Positions 7,786 to 16,314 of a stretch of 64,000 bases of DNA are shown here, in pieces. The stretch's first letter is position 1, and each line of letters begins with the position of its first letter. This DNA is from Pelotomaculum_C sp050950345 (GTDB lineage Bacteria; Bacillota; Desulfotomaculia; Desulfotomaculales; Pelotomaculaceae): contig JBMNHK010000007.1 of NCBI GenBank assembly GCA_050950345.1, positions 248,001 through 312,000 on the forward strand. Direction: 5' to 3'. A model generated the notes under the pieces. It ran no database searches, was not told the origin of the DNA, and saw nothing but the letters and a program-made list of their open reading frames with translations. A program made the position numbers and the translations under genes.

Positions 7786-9123
7786 GTGGCGGCAGGTATA
7801 AGCGGTAATTTCGGGCGTACTATATTTATATGGGGAATTTACCCCTCCGGATTAAAATATGGGGGGATGCACTTGCCGCGGTTTAACAGCACCTGGCTGG
7901 TTCTGATCCTGCTGACCGGGTCTTTCAGCCTTCTATATAGTTGGTTTACACTTTTTCCGGGCAAGATAGATCCGGCGGCGTTGCAGTATTTCAGCATGGA
8001 GCAGGTGGTCAGCGGCCGCTTGTACAACAGGCTGCCGGGTCTGTTAAGTAGCGGCAGTTTTTTGGTGCAGGCAGGCTTTTTGCTCTGGCTGGTCTTCGGC
8101 GGCCGGGCAGTCTTGCTTTCCCGCTGGACGCAGCAAGTTGCCGGCGGCAGCTACCTGGGTAGTGCCGTGCTGTTTTTTGTGGTTTTATGGTTGTCCCTGC
8201 GCCTGATTGATCTACCGTTTACTATGGGTACCAGTTACTTCTGGCAACACCGCTGGGGTTTTTCCACCCAGAGCTTCGGTGCCTGGTGGCTGGACTACTT
8301 GAAAAGCGCGGGGCTGGAACTGGCCCTCGCTGCAGTGGGCGTAGCCTTGTTGTTTTGGGCGCTGGCCCGGTGGCCGGGGTTTTGGTGGGCGGCAGGAGCA
8401 GCTTTTGTCTCGGTCTGGTTGGTCATCCAGTCATTGCTCTGGCCCGTGGTAGTAGCGCCGATGTTCAACCGCTTTGTGCCGGCCGGTGACCCTGAGCTGG
8501 TAGCTACGGTCCGGGAGCTGGCGGAAAAAGCCGGGCTGCCGGTAGACCAGGTGCTGGTGATGGATGCCAGCAGCCGCACCACCAGGGCTAATGCCTATTT
8601 TGCCGGTGTAGGCCAAACCAGGCGTATCGTACTCTACGATACTTTGCTGTCCGGTTACCCGGCGGCAGAGGTCAAGGCAGTGGTGGCCCATGAAATGGCC
8701 CACTGGCGCTTGGGACATATCACCCGGGGACTGGCCTGGGGGATTGTTGGTAATATTTTCTTGTGGGGCCTCCTTTTTATCGTGCTGCGCACAACGATGC
8801 CGCAATTCTTTCGTTACCCGCCCCATACCGTGGCAGTGATTATGCTTTTCTTCTTGCTGGCGAACTTTGTGAGCACCCCAGTGCAGAATTACCTTTCCAG
8901 GGGTATGGAAATAGAAGCGGACAGGGCGGCGGTGGAGCTAACGGGAGATGTGGCCGGAGCGGTCAACCTGCAAGTGAGCCTGGCAGCTAAGAACCTGTCC
9001 AATGTGAGTCCGGCGCCTTATATCGAGTGGTTTAGTTACAGCCATCCGCCTGCGGTTAAGCGGATCAATACCATTTTGCAGCATCATGAAGCCGGTTTGC
9101 AACAGCCTGGCCCATATGATTAA
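7786..9123 (+). CDS. M48-family zinc metallopeptidase (Ste24/CAAX protease-like)
   Basis: A 445-residue membrane protein. The zinc-binding HEMAH motif sits at about residue 305 (VVAHEMAHWRLGH) and the third ligand region EIEADRAA at about 380; several hydrophobic segments (about 40-60, 95-130, 175-225, 315-365) place it in the membrane like Ste24. The family cleaves peptide bonds of membrane or misfolded proteins. The start is unclear: GTG 7786 has no adjacent ribosome site, and ATG 7867 (MHLPRFNSTW, directly before the first membrane segment) is an alternative. It stands alone; tRNA and SRP RNA genes follow. Confidence 0.88.
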   Translation: MAAGISGNFGRTIFIWGIYPSGLKYGGMHLPRFNSTWLVLILLTGSFSLLYSWFTLFPGKIDPAALQYFSMEQVVSGRLYNRLPGLLSSGSFLVQAGFLLWLVFGGRAVLLSRWTQQVAGGSYLGSAVLFFVVLWLSLRLIDLPFTMGTSYFWQHRWGFSTQSFGAWWLDYLKSAGLELALAAVGVALLFWALARWPGFWWAAGAAFVSVWLVIQSLLWPVVVAPMFNRFVPAGDPELVATVRELAEKAGLPVDQVLVMDASSRTTRANAYFAGVGQTRRIVLYDTLLSGYPAAEVKAVVAHEMAHWRLGHITRGLAWGIVGNIFLWGLLFIVLRTTMPQFFRYPPHTVAVIMLFFLLANFVSTPVQNYLSRGMEIEADRAAVELTGDVAGAVNLQVSLAAKNLSNVSPAPYIEWFSYSHPPAVKRINTILQHHEAGLQQPGPYD

Positions 9124-9149
9124 CAAAGCCGGGGTAAAACCCAAAACCC

Positions 9150-9178
9150 TTGCATTTAAGTTCATTTACATGTATAAT
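9150..9178 (+). promoter_or_regulatory. Strong sigma-A promoter for tRNA-Ser and SRP RNA
   Basis: TTGCAT (9150-9155), 17-base gap ending in TG, and TATAAT (9173-9178): a near-consensus promoter with extended -10. No other promoter is evident before the SRP RNA, so both RNAs may be co-transcribed. Confidence 0.8.
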
Positions 9179-9274
9179 AGTCTTCGCCGCAATATGCTTG
9201 TAATTTAAATTAATAATTATGGCAGCAACAAAAGTGATTTTTTGGGTTGCTTCCATACAGGTATAGTAGTGCAC

Positions 9275-9364
9275 GGAGAGATGGCCGAGTGGATGAAGGC
9301 GCACGCCTGGAAAGCGTGTGGACGGGTAACTGTCTCGCGAGTTCGAATCTCGCTCTCTCCGCCA
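9275..9364 (+). tRNA. tRNA-Ser (anticodon GGA)
   Basis: A class II tRNA of 90 bases including an encoded CCA (9362-9364). Acceptor GGAGAGA (9275-9281) pairs with TCTCTCC (9354-9360); the anticodon stem CACGC/GCGTG holds loop CTGGAAA with anticodon GGA; a long variable arm and TTCGAAT T-loop follow. Reads UCC and UCU. Confidence 0.97.
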
Positions 9365-9396
9365 TAAATATTTTTGCCCCGGATTTTAACAAGTTT

Positions 9397-9665
9397 GGTC
9401 GTGCTAGACGGGGAGGTAGCGGTGCCCTGTACCCGCAATCCGCTACAGCGGGGTTGAATTCCCGCCCTAGGGTTTAGCTTGTGGGGTCTGGCGGCCGTAA
9501 GGGGTGTTGAAGATTGGGTCTCGTGCGACGGGGCTTCTTGAACCGTGTCAGGTCCTGACGGAAGCAGCACTAAGAGAAATACCCCGGGTGCCGCGAGAGT
9601 GCCTGGTCTGAGCTACCTGCGGGCGTACCGCCCGGAAGCTAATATTCGAAGGCAGGTGCACGGCC
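9397..9665 (+). ncRNA. ffs: Signal recognition particle RNA, large Bacillus-type (6S-like scRNA)
   Basis: About 269 bases. The conserved S-domain loop sequence GTCCTGACGGAAGCAGCACT (around 9551-9572) is present, and the 5' end GGTCGTGC (9397-9404) pairs with the 3' end GCACGGCC (9658-9665) with one G-U. The length and the additional Alu domain match the large SRP RNA of Bacillus-type Firmicutes. Its position just upstream of dnaX is the conserved location. It binds Ffh for co-translational membrane targeting. Confidence 0.95.
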
Positions 9666-9675
9666 TTCATTTTTC

Positions 9676-9710
9676 AAACCGCCTCCAACCTGGCAGGCGG
9701 TTTTTATTTT
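9676..9710 (+). terminator. Intrinsic terminator of the SRP RNA
   Basis: AAACCGCCT (9676-9684) pairs with AGGCGGTTT (9695-9703), followed by a T-rich tract. Confidence 0.9.
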
Positions 9711-9859
9711 ATTTCCAGCAGCTATTGACCCTATTTACGTTTTTTGCTTGCCTTTCATTTCACGCAATAACATAATTATCAGTAAACAGGAAATATGTTT
9801 AAAACGAAGAAGTATATAGGCAAAATATAAGGTATACTTCTTTTATGGTTTTTATAGTG

Positions 9860-9896
9860 CAGCGCCATGGGATGGCTATCCCTTTAGAGGGCGCTG
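9860..9896 (+). other. Stem-loop in the dnaX leader
   Basis: CAGCGCC (9860-9866) pairs with GGCGCTG (9890-9896), with an inner GGGAT/ATCCC stem. It lies 25 bases upstream of the dnaX start and has no T tract, so it is a leader structure rather than a terminator. The function is unknown. Confidence 0.4.
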
Positions 9897-9920
9897 ATAT
9901 GTTAGTAGGGAAGGATTGTC

Positions 9921-11705
9921 ATGTCATATCAGGCATTATACAGGGAGTGGCGTCCGCAAACTTTCGGGGCGATCATCGGACAGGAGCATATTACCCGCAC
10001 ATTAAAAAATGCCGTGGAAAGCGGCCGGGTCGGGCACGCCTATCTTTTCTGCGGTGCCAGGGGCACGGGTAAGACCAGTACCGCTAAAGTACTGGCCAAG
10101 GCGCTGAATTGTTTGCAGCCGGACGGGCCGGAGCCCTGCAATCAGTGTGAAAATTGTATTGCCGTTACAGAGGGTTTTTCTGTGGATGTGATGGAAATAG
10201 ATGCGGCCTCAAACCGTGGTATCGATGAAATCCGGGATTTGCGCGAGAAGGTGCAGTTTTCTCCGACAACGGGACAATATAGGGTATTCATCATTGATGA
10301 AGTGCATATGCTCACCAATGAGGCTTTTAACGCGCTGCTAAAAACATTAGAGGAGCCTCCTGACCATGTGGTGCTGATTTTGGCCACAACAGAACCCCAT
10401 AAAATACCCCTGACGATTCTGTCCCGTTGCCAGCGCTTTGATTTTAAGCAGATTACCCCAGCCGGCATCATCGGCAGGCTGCAGGAAGTGGCGGCGGGGG
10501 CCCAACTGTCTGTGGAGGAGGAAGCGCTACGCCTTATTGCCAGGGCAGCCGAAGGGGGGCTGCGGGACGCCCTAAGCCTTTTGGATCAGGCCGCTGCTTT
10601 CGGGGCGCTGACCATCACCGCGGATGATATCCATAACCTGCTGGGTACAGTGCGGCTGGATGCTTTAAGCAGGATGGCCGGCTGCCTGGCTGCAGGTGAC
10701 GCCGGTGGGGCTCTGAGGTTGGCGGGCCGTCTGGCAGCGGATGGGAAGGATTTGCGCCTTTTTGCCCGGGAAATGGCCGCCTATTTAAGGGCGCTGCTCA
10801 TGGAGAAAATCGCTCCGGGCACGGCACCCCTTGATGCCTGGGATTCCGCAGAACTGCAGGCCGGTACGGCACTGTTTACCGAAGAGAGATTGGTCCAGGC
10901 AGTGGAAATCATGGCTAAGGCAGAACAGGAAATGAAGTGGGCTACACTGCCAGGAATTGTGCTTGAGCTGGCCTTGATCAAAGCCTGCCGCCAGGGTGGG
11001 ACAGAGTTGGCTGCCCTGGAGGCCAGGGTCAGCGCACTAGAAGAAAGGTTCAATCTGGAGGAAAAGAGCAATAGGAACATTTCAGGGGGGCTTGGGCGGG
11101 AACTCCAGGCTAATAGCCCGCCGGTAACAGGCGGAAAAAAAGCCACAGGCGTGACAAAGCAGGTTGCGGCTGCTGTAGAGAAAAAGCAGCCGGTGGCGCC
11201 TCAACCGCCTCAAGGGCAGAATCATCGGGCAAAGCCTGCCGGTGAGCCGGTTAAGCACCAGGCTGCCCCCGCAAAGCCGGAAACGAGCCGGCCCGGGACT
11301 GATAAACCTGCGCAACCGGGAGCGAAGCAAAATATGTCTTTAGAAGAAGTCCGGCAGCTATGGCCGCAAGTATTGGAGTCTATCCGCCAGGAACGCCTGC
11401 CTGTTTATGCTAACTACATTAAGTCTGCGCCTTTGGAGGTCAAGGGCTTCAGTTTGGTGGTGGGTTTCCCCGAGGAAGATGAATTGTGTCGCACCATTGC
11501 GGAAGCCCCGGCGAATAAGCAGTTTCTGGAAGGATTGTTAAACAGGTTTCTGCCGGGGAACTGGCAAATCGCCTGTAAGAGCTACCAGGGCAAAATAAAC
11601 ATGCCTGAGCCAAAGCGTGCGGCCAAAGCTCCCCTGGCGGATATCAAAGATCAGTTTGAGGGAGAGGAAATAGAATTCGACGATGATTTTGACAGGCTCT
11701 TTTAA
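9921..11705 (+). CDS. dnaX: DNA polymerase III subunit gamma/tau
   Basis: A 594-residue clamp-loader protein. Walker A GARGTGKT lies at residues 45-52, a zinc module C-x8-C-x2-C-x2-C at about 64-80, DEVHML (Walker B) at about 120 and the sensor SRCQRFDF near 170. Residues about 375-460 are a flexible P/A/K/Q-rich linker and the rest is a tau-type C-terminal domain that contacts polymerase. A seven-A run at 11135-11141 within the linker is phased so that slippage would yield a shorter gamma-like form. GGAAGGA precedes ATG 9921. Followed by ybaB and recR as in other Firmicutes. Confidence 0.97.
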   Translation: MSYQALYREWRPQTFGAIIGQEHITRTLKNAVESGRVGHAYLFCGARGTGKTSTAKVLAKALNCLQPDGPEPCNQCENCIAVTEGFSVDVMEIDAASNRGIDEIRDLREKVQFSPTTGQYRVFIIDEVHMLTNEAFNALLKTLEEPPDHVVLILATTEPHKIPLTILSRCQRFDFKQITPAGIIGRLQEVAAGAQLSVEEEALRLIARAAEGGLRDALSLLDQAAAFGALTITADDIHNLLGTVRLDALSRMAGCLAAGDAGGALRLAGRLAADGKDLRLFAREMAAYLRALLMEKIAPGTAPLDAWDSAELQAGTALFTEERLVQAVEIMAKAEQEMKWATLPGIVLELALIKACRQGGTELAALEARVSALEERFNLEEKSNRNISGGLGRELQANSPPVTGGKKATGVTKQVAAAVEKKQPVAPQPPQGQNHRAKPAGEPVKHQAAPAKPETSRPGTDKPAQPGAKQNMSLEEVRQLWPQVLESIRQERLPVYANYIKSAPLEVKGFSLVVGFPEEDELCRTIAEAPANKQFLEGLLNRFLPGNWQIACKSYQGKINMPEPKRAAKAPLADIKDQFEGEEIEFDDDFDRLF

Positions 11706-11735
11706 AAGCTACAAAAATCAGGAGGATGATTTGAT

Positions 11736-12047
11736 ATGGGTGGAAATATGAACAAAATGATGAAGCAAGTGCAAAAGATGCAGCAGGATATGATGAAATT
11801 GCAGGAGGAGCTGGCTAACCGCACTGTGGAGAGCACTGCGGGCGGGGGCGTGGTCAAGGCAGTGGCCAACGGCAAGAATGAAATTGTTGCTATTGAAATT
11901 AAGCCGGAAGCGGTTGATCCGGAAGACGTGGAAATGCTGCAGGACCTGGTGCTAGCCGCTGTAAACGAGGCCCTCAAGAAAGCGCAGGATATGGCGGCCC
12001 AGGAAATGAGCAAGCTTACCGGCGGTCTAAAAATTCCCGGTCTATAG
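11736..12047 (+). CDS. YbaB/EbfC nucleoid-associated protein
   Basis: A 103-residue protein starting with a long helix rich in M, K and Q (MNKMMKQVQKMQQDMMKLQEEL truncated here), a conserved GGGVV beta segment, and an EDVEMLQDLVLAAVNEAL helix, typical of the YbaB family, which forms dimers that bind DNA. It lies between dnaX and recR, the standard arrangement. AGGAGGATGATTTG precedes the start. A second, shorter family member is encoded at 49055-49357. Confidence 0.95.
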   Translation: MGGNMNKMMKQVQKMQQDMMKLQEELANRTVESTAGGGVVKAVANGKNEIVAIEIKPEAVDPEDVEMLQDLVLAAVNEALKKAQDMAAQEMSKLTGGLKIPGL

Positions 12048-12050
12048 AAG

Positions 12051-12653
12051 ATGAACTACTACGCTAAGCCTGTTGCCCGTTTAATTGATGAATTGGGAAG
12101 ATTACCGGGCATTGGTCCGAAAACAGCGCAACGCCTGGCTTTTTATCTGTTGCATGCTCCGGTTGAGGTTTCCGACAGGCTGGCCGGAACTATCCGGGAG
12201 GCCAGGCATGCGGTGCGCCACTGCAGCGTGTGCGGCAATCTGACCGATGTGGATCCCTGTTTTATCTGCGGGGACGAGCGGCGCCGGCGGGATATTATTT
12301 GCGTGGTAGAACGCCCCAGGGATGTTGCCTCTATGGAGAAAGCCAGGGGACTGAAAGTGCGTTATCACGTACTGCATGGTGCCATCTCCCCCATGGAAGG
12401 AGTGGGCCCGGATCAGTTGAATATCAAAAACCTCCTGCAACGACTGGCCGGCGGAGAGGTGCGGGAAGTCATCCTGGCCACCAATCCTAACGTGGAGGGT
12501 GACGCTACGGCCCTCTATTTATCCGGACTCATTAAGCCCCTGGGTATCCGTGTCACCAGACTGGCCCATGGCTTGCCGGTTGGAGCCGATTTGGAGTATG
12601 CCGATGAGGTAACTCTTGGCCGGGCTTTGGAAGGCAGGCAGGAAATGAAATAG
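12051..12653 (+). CDS. recR: Recombination mediator protein RecR
   Basis: A 200-residue protein of normal length: N-terminal helix-hairpin-helix (LPGIGPKTAQRLAFYLL, about 17-33), C4 zinc finger (CSVCGNLTDVDPCFIC, about 57-72), and a Toprim domain (IICVVERPRDVASME, about 82-97) ending with VTRLAHGLPVGADLEYAD. RecR acts with RecF and RecO to load RecA at single-stranded gaps. It starts 3 bases after the ybaB stop, so both are in the dnaX operon. Confidence 0.97.
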   Translation: MNYYAKPVARLIDELGRLPGIGPKTAQRLAFYLLHAPVEVSDRLAGTIREARHAVRHCSVCGNLTDVDPCFICGDERRRRDIICVVERPRDVASMEKARGLKVRYHVLHGAISPMEGVGPDQLNIKNLLQRLAGGEVREVILATNPNVEGDATALYLSGLIKPLGIRVTRLAHGLPVGADLEYADEVTLGRALEGRQEMK

Positions 12654-12699
12654 GAATAATTTGCACCCCAGCCCATATAATGGAGGGAGGGGGTGCTCC

Positions 12700-12960
12700 A
12701 TGGTGGAATGGAAATATGTGATCATTGGCATGGGCGGCTTGATCGGACTCTACCTGGTGGGAACTGCCTTGTTGCACCCATTGAGACTTCTGTTCAGATT
12801 GGCCGCCTGGATTGTCCTTGGAGTAGTCTTGCTACTTGCGCTCAACTCCGTGTTGGGTTATTTTGGTTTTCATATCGCCATAAATCCTTTTACGATCCTG
12901 ACTGCCGGGGTGCTGCAATTGCCGGGCATAGTATTGCTGGTCTTGCTGAATGTTTTATAA
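12700..12960 (+). CDS. bofA: BofA-like pro-sigma-K processing inhibitor
   Basis: 86 residues from ATG 12700, which has GGAGGGAGGGGG 7 bases upstream; the open frame extends back to 12661 without a ribosome site. It has two hydrophobic segments (about 6-26 and 32-52) and a hydrophobic C-terminal part (INPFTILTAGVLQLPGIVLL) as in BofA, which holds the SpoIVFB protease inactive in the outer forespore membrane. Length (87 in B. subtilis) and position after recR support the assignment. Confidence 0.85.
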   Translation: MVEWKYVIIGMGGLIGLYLVGTALLHPLRLLFRLAAWIVLGVVLLLALNSVLGYFGFHIAINPFTILTAGVLQLPGIVLLVLLNVL

Positions 12961-12986
12961 AAAAATAGTATTATGTTGCTCATTTT

Positions 12987-13014
12987 AAGGAACAGTTCAT
13001 ACTGTTCTTTTTTT
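12987..13014 (+). terminator. Intrinsic terminator after bofA
   Basis: AAGGAACAGT (12987-12996), loop TCAT, ACTGTTCTTT (13001-13010) with G-U pairs, continuing as seven T. It closes the dnaX-ybaB-recR-bofA unit. Confidence 0.85.
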
Positions 13015-13061
13015 ATGGGCATTTTAGCTTAAATAAGGAGGGACTGAGCATAATAGATGGA

Positions 13062-13721
13062 GTGCGGATCGTCGAAGCATATATCGGGGAATACGCTGCG
13101 GGGAAAAGTGAAGTGGCTTTAAGCCGTGCCCTGGAGCTGGCTCAAGGGGGCAGCCAGGTAACTCTGGTGGATCTCGATCTGGTGGAGCCCTGTTATACTT
13201 TACGGCCTCTGCAGCAGGATCTGAAAGCCGGCGGGGTCGATGTGATTGCCTGGGAAACCAAAGAACTCATTGGTTTGGGCGAAGCAGGTACGATCTTGAA
13301 ACCCCAGGCCAGGTGGTCGCTAAAGCGCCCTGGCAACATTATCCTGGACATCGGTTACGGGGTAGAGGGCAGCCGGATCCTGCAGCTGTTGGAAGGGATT
13401 GCTGCAACACCGGAATTGACCGTTATCTGTGTTGTCAATGCCTCTCGTCCCATGACCGCCGGGCTGGAAGATATTATTGAACACGTAAGAAGTATGGGGC
13501 GGGTGGATGCCCTGCTGAACAATACCCACCTGGCCGGTGAAACCACCGTTGAAACAGTGCAAAGAGGAGTTGTTTTGGTCACAAAGGCAGCCCGGGCCCT
13601 TGGTTTGCCTGTGGCGGCAACTACGGTGACGGCGGACTTGGCTTTGCAAATTGGCCCTTTGGACTGCATGGGCAATCCCGTTCGCAAGCTGGCCGGTTTG
13701 ATGTCCAAAGCCTTCTGGTAA
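13062..13721 (+). CDS. MinD/CobB-like P-loop ATPase
   Basis: A 219-residue deviant Walker-type protein. The P-loop is GEYAAGKSE (about residues 8-16), followed by VDLDLVEP (switch) near residue 40 and IILDIGYG near 95. No DNA- or membrane-binding extension is visible. It stands directly upstream of a 2-oxoacid:ferredoxin oxidoreductase operon, in the manner of maturation ATPases beside metalloenzymes, but the target is unknown. The start is uncertain: GTG 13062 is 20 bases from AAGGAGGGA, while an in-frame ATA at 13050 is at normal spacing. Confidence 0.75.
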   Translation: MRIVEAYIGEYAAGKSEVALSRALELAQGGSQVTLVDLDLVEPCYTLRPLQQDLKAGGVDVIAWETKELIGLGEAGTILKPQARWSLKRPGNIILDIGYGVEGSRILQLLEGIAATPELTVICVVNASRPMTAGLEDIIEHVRSMGRVDALLNNTHLAGETTVETVQRGVVLVTKAARALGLPVAATTVTADLALQIGPLDCMGNPVRKLAGLMSKAFW

Positions 13722-13838
13722 AAGACCTTTGCAAGAGCATGGTCAACTTAAGCAGGCTGTAATAAGAATACCCTTTTTTATAAATAATAATTGCATCTGT
13801 TCTGGACAACCTGGACATTGTCTTACGGAGGATTTGAT

Positions 13839-14924
13839 ATGATAGAGGGAATTGTTGAGCGGGAAAAAAGGGTTTTCATGACCGGCAACGAGGTGGTGGC
13901 CTGGGCTGCGATAGCTGCCAAAGCCGATATTATGTTCGGCTATCCTATCACGCCCCAGAATGAGATCATGCATTACTGGACCAGGCTGGCGCCAAAATAT
14001 CAAAAAACCTTTCTCCAAACGGAAGATGAATTGTCCGCCGGGTTTACGACTGTTGGCGGGGTAATGGCCGGGCGCAAAGCTTTTACGGCTACGGCAGGAC
14101 CGGGTAATGTACTGATGCAGGAACCAATGGCCATGGCTGAAATGATGCGGCTGCCTACCGTAGTGGTGGTGCAGCAAAGAGGCGGTCCCTCTACCGCAAC
14201 GGTGATTTATGCCCAGCAGGAGGTCACGTTGACTACAATGGGCGGCAATGGTGAGGGTGCGAGGATTGTTTATTCTACAGCCAGCCACCAGGAATTATTC
14301 GACTATACTATCAAAGCATTTAATACGGCCTGGCAATACCGTTTCCCGACTTTCGTCCTTGGGGATGGTTACCAGGCTAAAATGCGTGAGCCCCTGACCA
14401 TTTACAACCCGGCGGATAGAGGGCTGGAGATACTGGAGCCGCAGCCTTATGTGGGCCTGCCCGGTATGCCCGGAAGGGACAGGCCTCCCGCCCACCATCG
14501 CAATACCTACAACATGGAAGAGGAGCTTTATGAAAAAATATCCAAGGATTTGCAGGAATTTGCCGGTATCGCTCCTGAGGTCGCCGAATATCAGGCTGAC
14601 TATATTGACGATGCAGAATTGGTGGTGGTCGGTCACGGCATTGTCTTTCGGGCTGTGCGTGAAGCGGTGGATAACTTAAGAAAGCTGGGTTATAAGGCCG
14701 GTTATTTTAGGCCGGTGACATTGCGCCCGCTGCCGGAACAGCAGATCAAGGAATTAGCCGGCCGGATAGCCCAAATCCTGGTGGTGGAGTCGGCTTACGG
14801 TCAGTTGGCCAGGCTATTCAAGGAAGCAGCTTACGGTGCTACGGCTAAAATTTCGCACCTTTTTAAACCCGGCCTGGGTATAACTTCCACGGAAGTTGAA
14901 GAGCGGGTTAAAGAGCTATTGTAA
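13839..14924 (+). CDS. 2-oxoacid:ferredoxin oxidoreductase, alpha subunit (KorA/VorB-like)
   Basis: 361 residues from ATG 13839, which follows GGAGG at correct spacing; the open frame reaches back to 13791. The pyrimidine-binding domain begins FMTGNEVVAWAAIAAKADIMFGYPITP, with QTEDELSA and the QQRGGPST motif around residue 110, the signature of KorA/VorB alpha chains. The enzyme oxidatively decarboxylates a 2-oxoacid to acyl-CoA with reduced ferredoxin, or runs in reverse for CO2 fixation. It is first of four subunit genes in the order alpha-beta-gamma-ferredoxin. 2-oxoglutarate and branched-chain oxoacids cannot be told apart by eye. Confidence 0.9.
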   Translation: MIEGIVEREKRVFMTGNEVVAWAAIAAKADIMFGYPITPQNEIMHYWTRLAPKYQKTFLQTEDELSAGFTTVGGVMAGRKAFTATAGPGNVLMQEPMAMAEMMRLPTVVVVQQRGGPSTATVIYAQQEVTLTTMGGNGEGARIVYSTASHQELFDYTIKAFNTAWQYRFPTFVLGDGYQAKMREPLTIYNPADRGLEILEPQPYVGLPGMPGRDRPPAHHRNTYNMEEELYEKISKDLQEFAGIAPEVAEYQADYIDDAELVVVGHGIVFRAVREAVDNLRKLGYKAGYFRPVTLRPLPEQQIKELAGRIAQILVVESAYGQLARLFKEAAYGATAKISHLFKPGLGITSTEVEERVKELL

Positions 14925-14927
14925 GGA

Positions 14928-14950
14928 GGCAAAAGAACCGTCCCCTTGCC
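14928..14950 (+). repeat. Solo copy of the REP-like element end found at the transposase
   Basis: GGCAAAAGAACCGTCCCC (14928-14945) plus TTGCC is identical over 23 bases to the right end of the RAYT element at 23525-23547, and is followed by further CCTTGCCTCC-like units to 14970. It sits between the alpha-subunit stop and the ribosome site of the beta subunit. Confidence 0.85.
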
Positions 14951-14989
14951 TCCCCCCCCTTGCCTCCCCTTGTAAAAGGAGGTCTTGTT

Positions 14990-15739
14990 ATGGTACAACC
15001 CAAAATGCCGGGCTGCTGGCGGGTGGAAAGCAAACCACATAAGTTCTGTCCCGGTTGCGGGCATGGAATAATCCTCAAGTTTCTCGGTGAAGCAATCGAC
15101 GAACTGGGTATCCAGGACAGGGTTGTTTTCGGCTGCGATATCGGCTGCTCGCTGCTGGCCTGGGATTTCTTCAATTTGGATACGGTTCAGACCCACCACG
15201 GCAGGACCATACCGGTTATGACCGGGATCAAGCGGGCCAGGCCGGAATTGATCTGTGTCGCTTACATGGGCGATGGCGGAGGTTACTCCATTGGCGCGCA
15301 ACATGTGGTGGCTGCTGCTTCCAGGAACGAAAAAATCATGGCTTTACTGGCCAATAATACTGTCTATGCTATGACCGGCGGGCAGATGGCGCCCACCACC
15401 TTGACCGGGCAAAAGACAGAAACCACACCCTTTGGGCGCGAGCCTGCCGTAGCAGGTCTGCCCCTGCAGGGGCCGGAGATGGTGGCGGCCATTGCCACTG
15501 AAGGGGCTTACGTGGCCAGAGGGAGTATCAGCAAGCCGCGGCAATTAAAAGCTGTTTTAAAGAAGGGGCTGGAAAATCAAATCGCCGGCAGGGGGGTTTC
15601 CTTTATTGAAGCCCTTTCCTCCTGTCCTACCAATTGGCGCACCAATGCTAAAGAGACCTGGGCCTTTGTAGAGGATGATATGGCAAAGTGCTTTAAAGTA
15701 AGTGAGATTAAAGTGCCCGGCGCTGTGGAGGTGAGTTAA
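14990..15739 (+). CDS. 2-oxoacid:ferredoxin oxidoreductase, beta subunit (TPP-binding)
   Basis: 249 residues from ATG 14990 with AAAAGGAGGT upstream. The N-terminal CPGCGHG motif (about residues 19-25) and CDIGCS are typical of beta chains; the thiamine-diphosphate/Mg site is GDGGGYSIG...ANNTVYAMTGGQ (about 88-125). It has no ferredoxin domain of its own; that is supplied by the separate gene at 16315. The stop overlaps the gamma start (TAATG). A mobile-repeat remnant separates it from the alpha gene. Confidence 0.93.
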   Translation: MVQPKMPGCWRVESKPHKFCPGCGHGIILKFLGEAIDELGIQDRVVFGCDIGCSLLAWDFFNLDTVQTHHGRTIPVMTGIKRARPELICVAYMGDGGGYSIGAQHVVAAASRNEKIMALLANNTVYAMTGGQMAPTTLTGQKTETTPFGREPAVAGLPLQGPEMVAAIATEGAYVARGSISKPRQLKAVLKKGLENQIAGRGVSFIEALSSCPTNWRTNAKETWAFVEDDMAKCFKVSEIKVPGAVEVS

Positions 15740-16302
15740 TGTCCGGTATAACAAAATTGGTTCTGGCCGGTGAAGGAGGGCAGGGGGTCCAGTCGGTGGC
15801 GGAGATAATTGCGGAGGCTGCCAATGAAGCGGGTAAGCAGGCCCTTTATATTCCCAACTTTGGCGTGGAGCAACGGGGTGGGGTATCATTGGCTTTTGTG
15901 CAGGTCAGCGACAGCCAGATCGGCTCACCCAAATTTCCCACCGGAGATATTGTTGTAGCGTTAAGTGAAAGGGCGGTGCAGACTACGCAACGATATGTGG
16001 GACCGGGCACGGTTTATATTTATGAGAGCAGTGCCGGTGTCCGAACTGATGACCTGCCGGCAAAAGCTGCCAGGGTGCTGCCTGTTCCGGCTATCGAAGT
16101 TGCTAAACAAGAACTGCATCCCCGGGTTTTCAATATTTTAATCATGGGCGCCATAGTTGGCGCCACCAAAATGATTTCCCTGGACAGGATTAAAAAAGCT
16201 GTGGAAAAGAAACTGGGTTACAAATTTGAAAAACAACCGGAACTGCGGGAGCTTAATTTTAAAGCCCTGGAACGAGGAGCGGCATTGGTTGGCAATGCTT
16301 AA
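15739..16302 (+). CDS. 2-oxoacid:ferredoxin oxidoreductase, gamma subunit
   Basis: 187 residues. The N-terminal VLAGEGGQGVQSVAEIIAEA is the CoA-binding gamma-chain signature (G-x-G-G-Q-G), with YIPNFGVEQRGGVSLAFVQ next. Length is normal for KorC/VorA-type gamma chains. It overlaps the beta gene by one base and is followed 12 bases later by the ferredoxin subunit. Confidence 0.93.
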   Translation: MSGITKLVLAGEGGQGVQSVAEIIAEAANEAGKQALYIPNFGVEQRGGVSLAFVQVSDSQIGSPKFPTGDIVVALSERAVQTTQRYVGPGTVYIYESSAGVRTDDLPAKAARVLPVPAIEVAKQELHPRVFNILIMGAIVGATKMISLDRIKKAVEKKLGYKFEKQPELRELNFKALERGAALVGNA

Positions 16303-16314
16303 GGAGGTGCAGAG

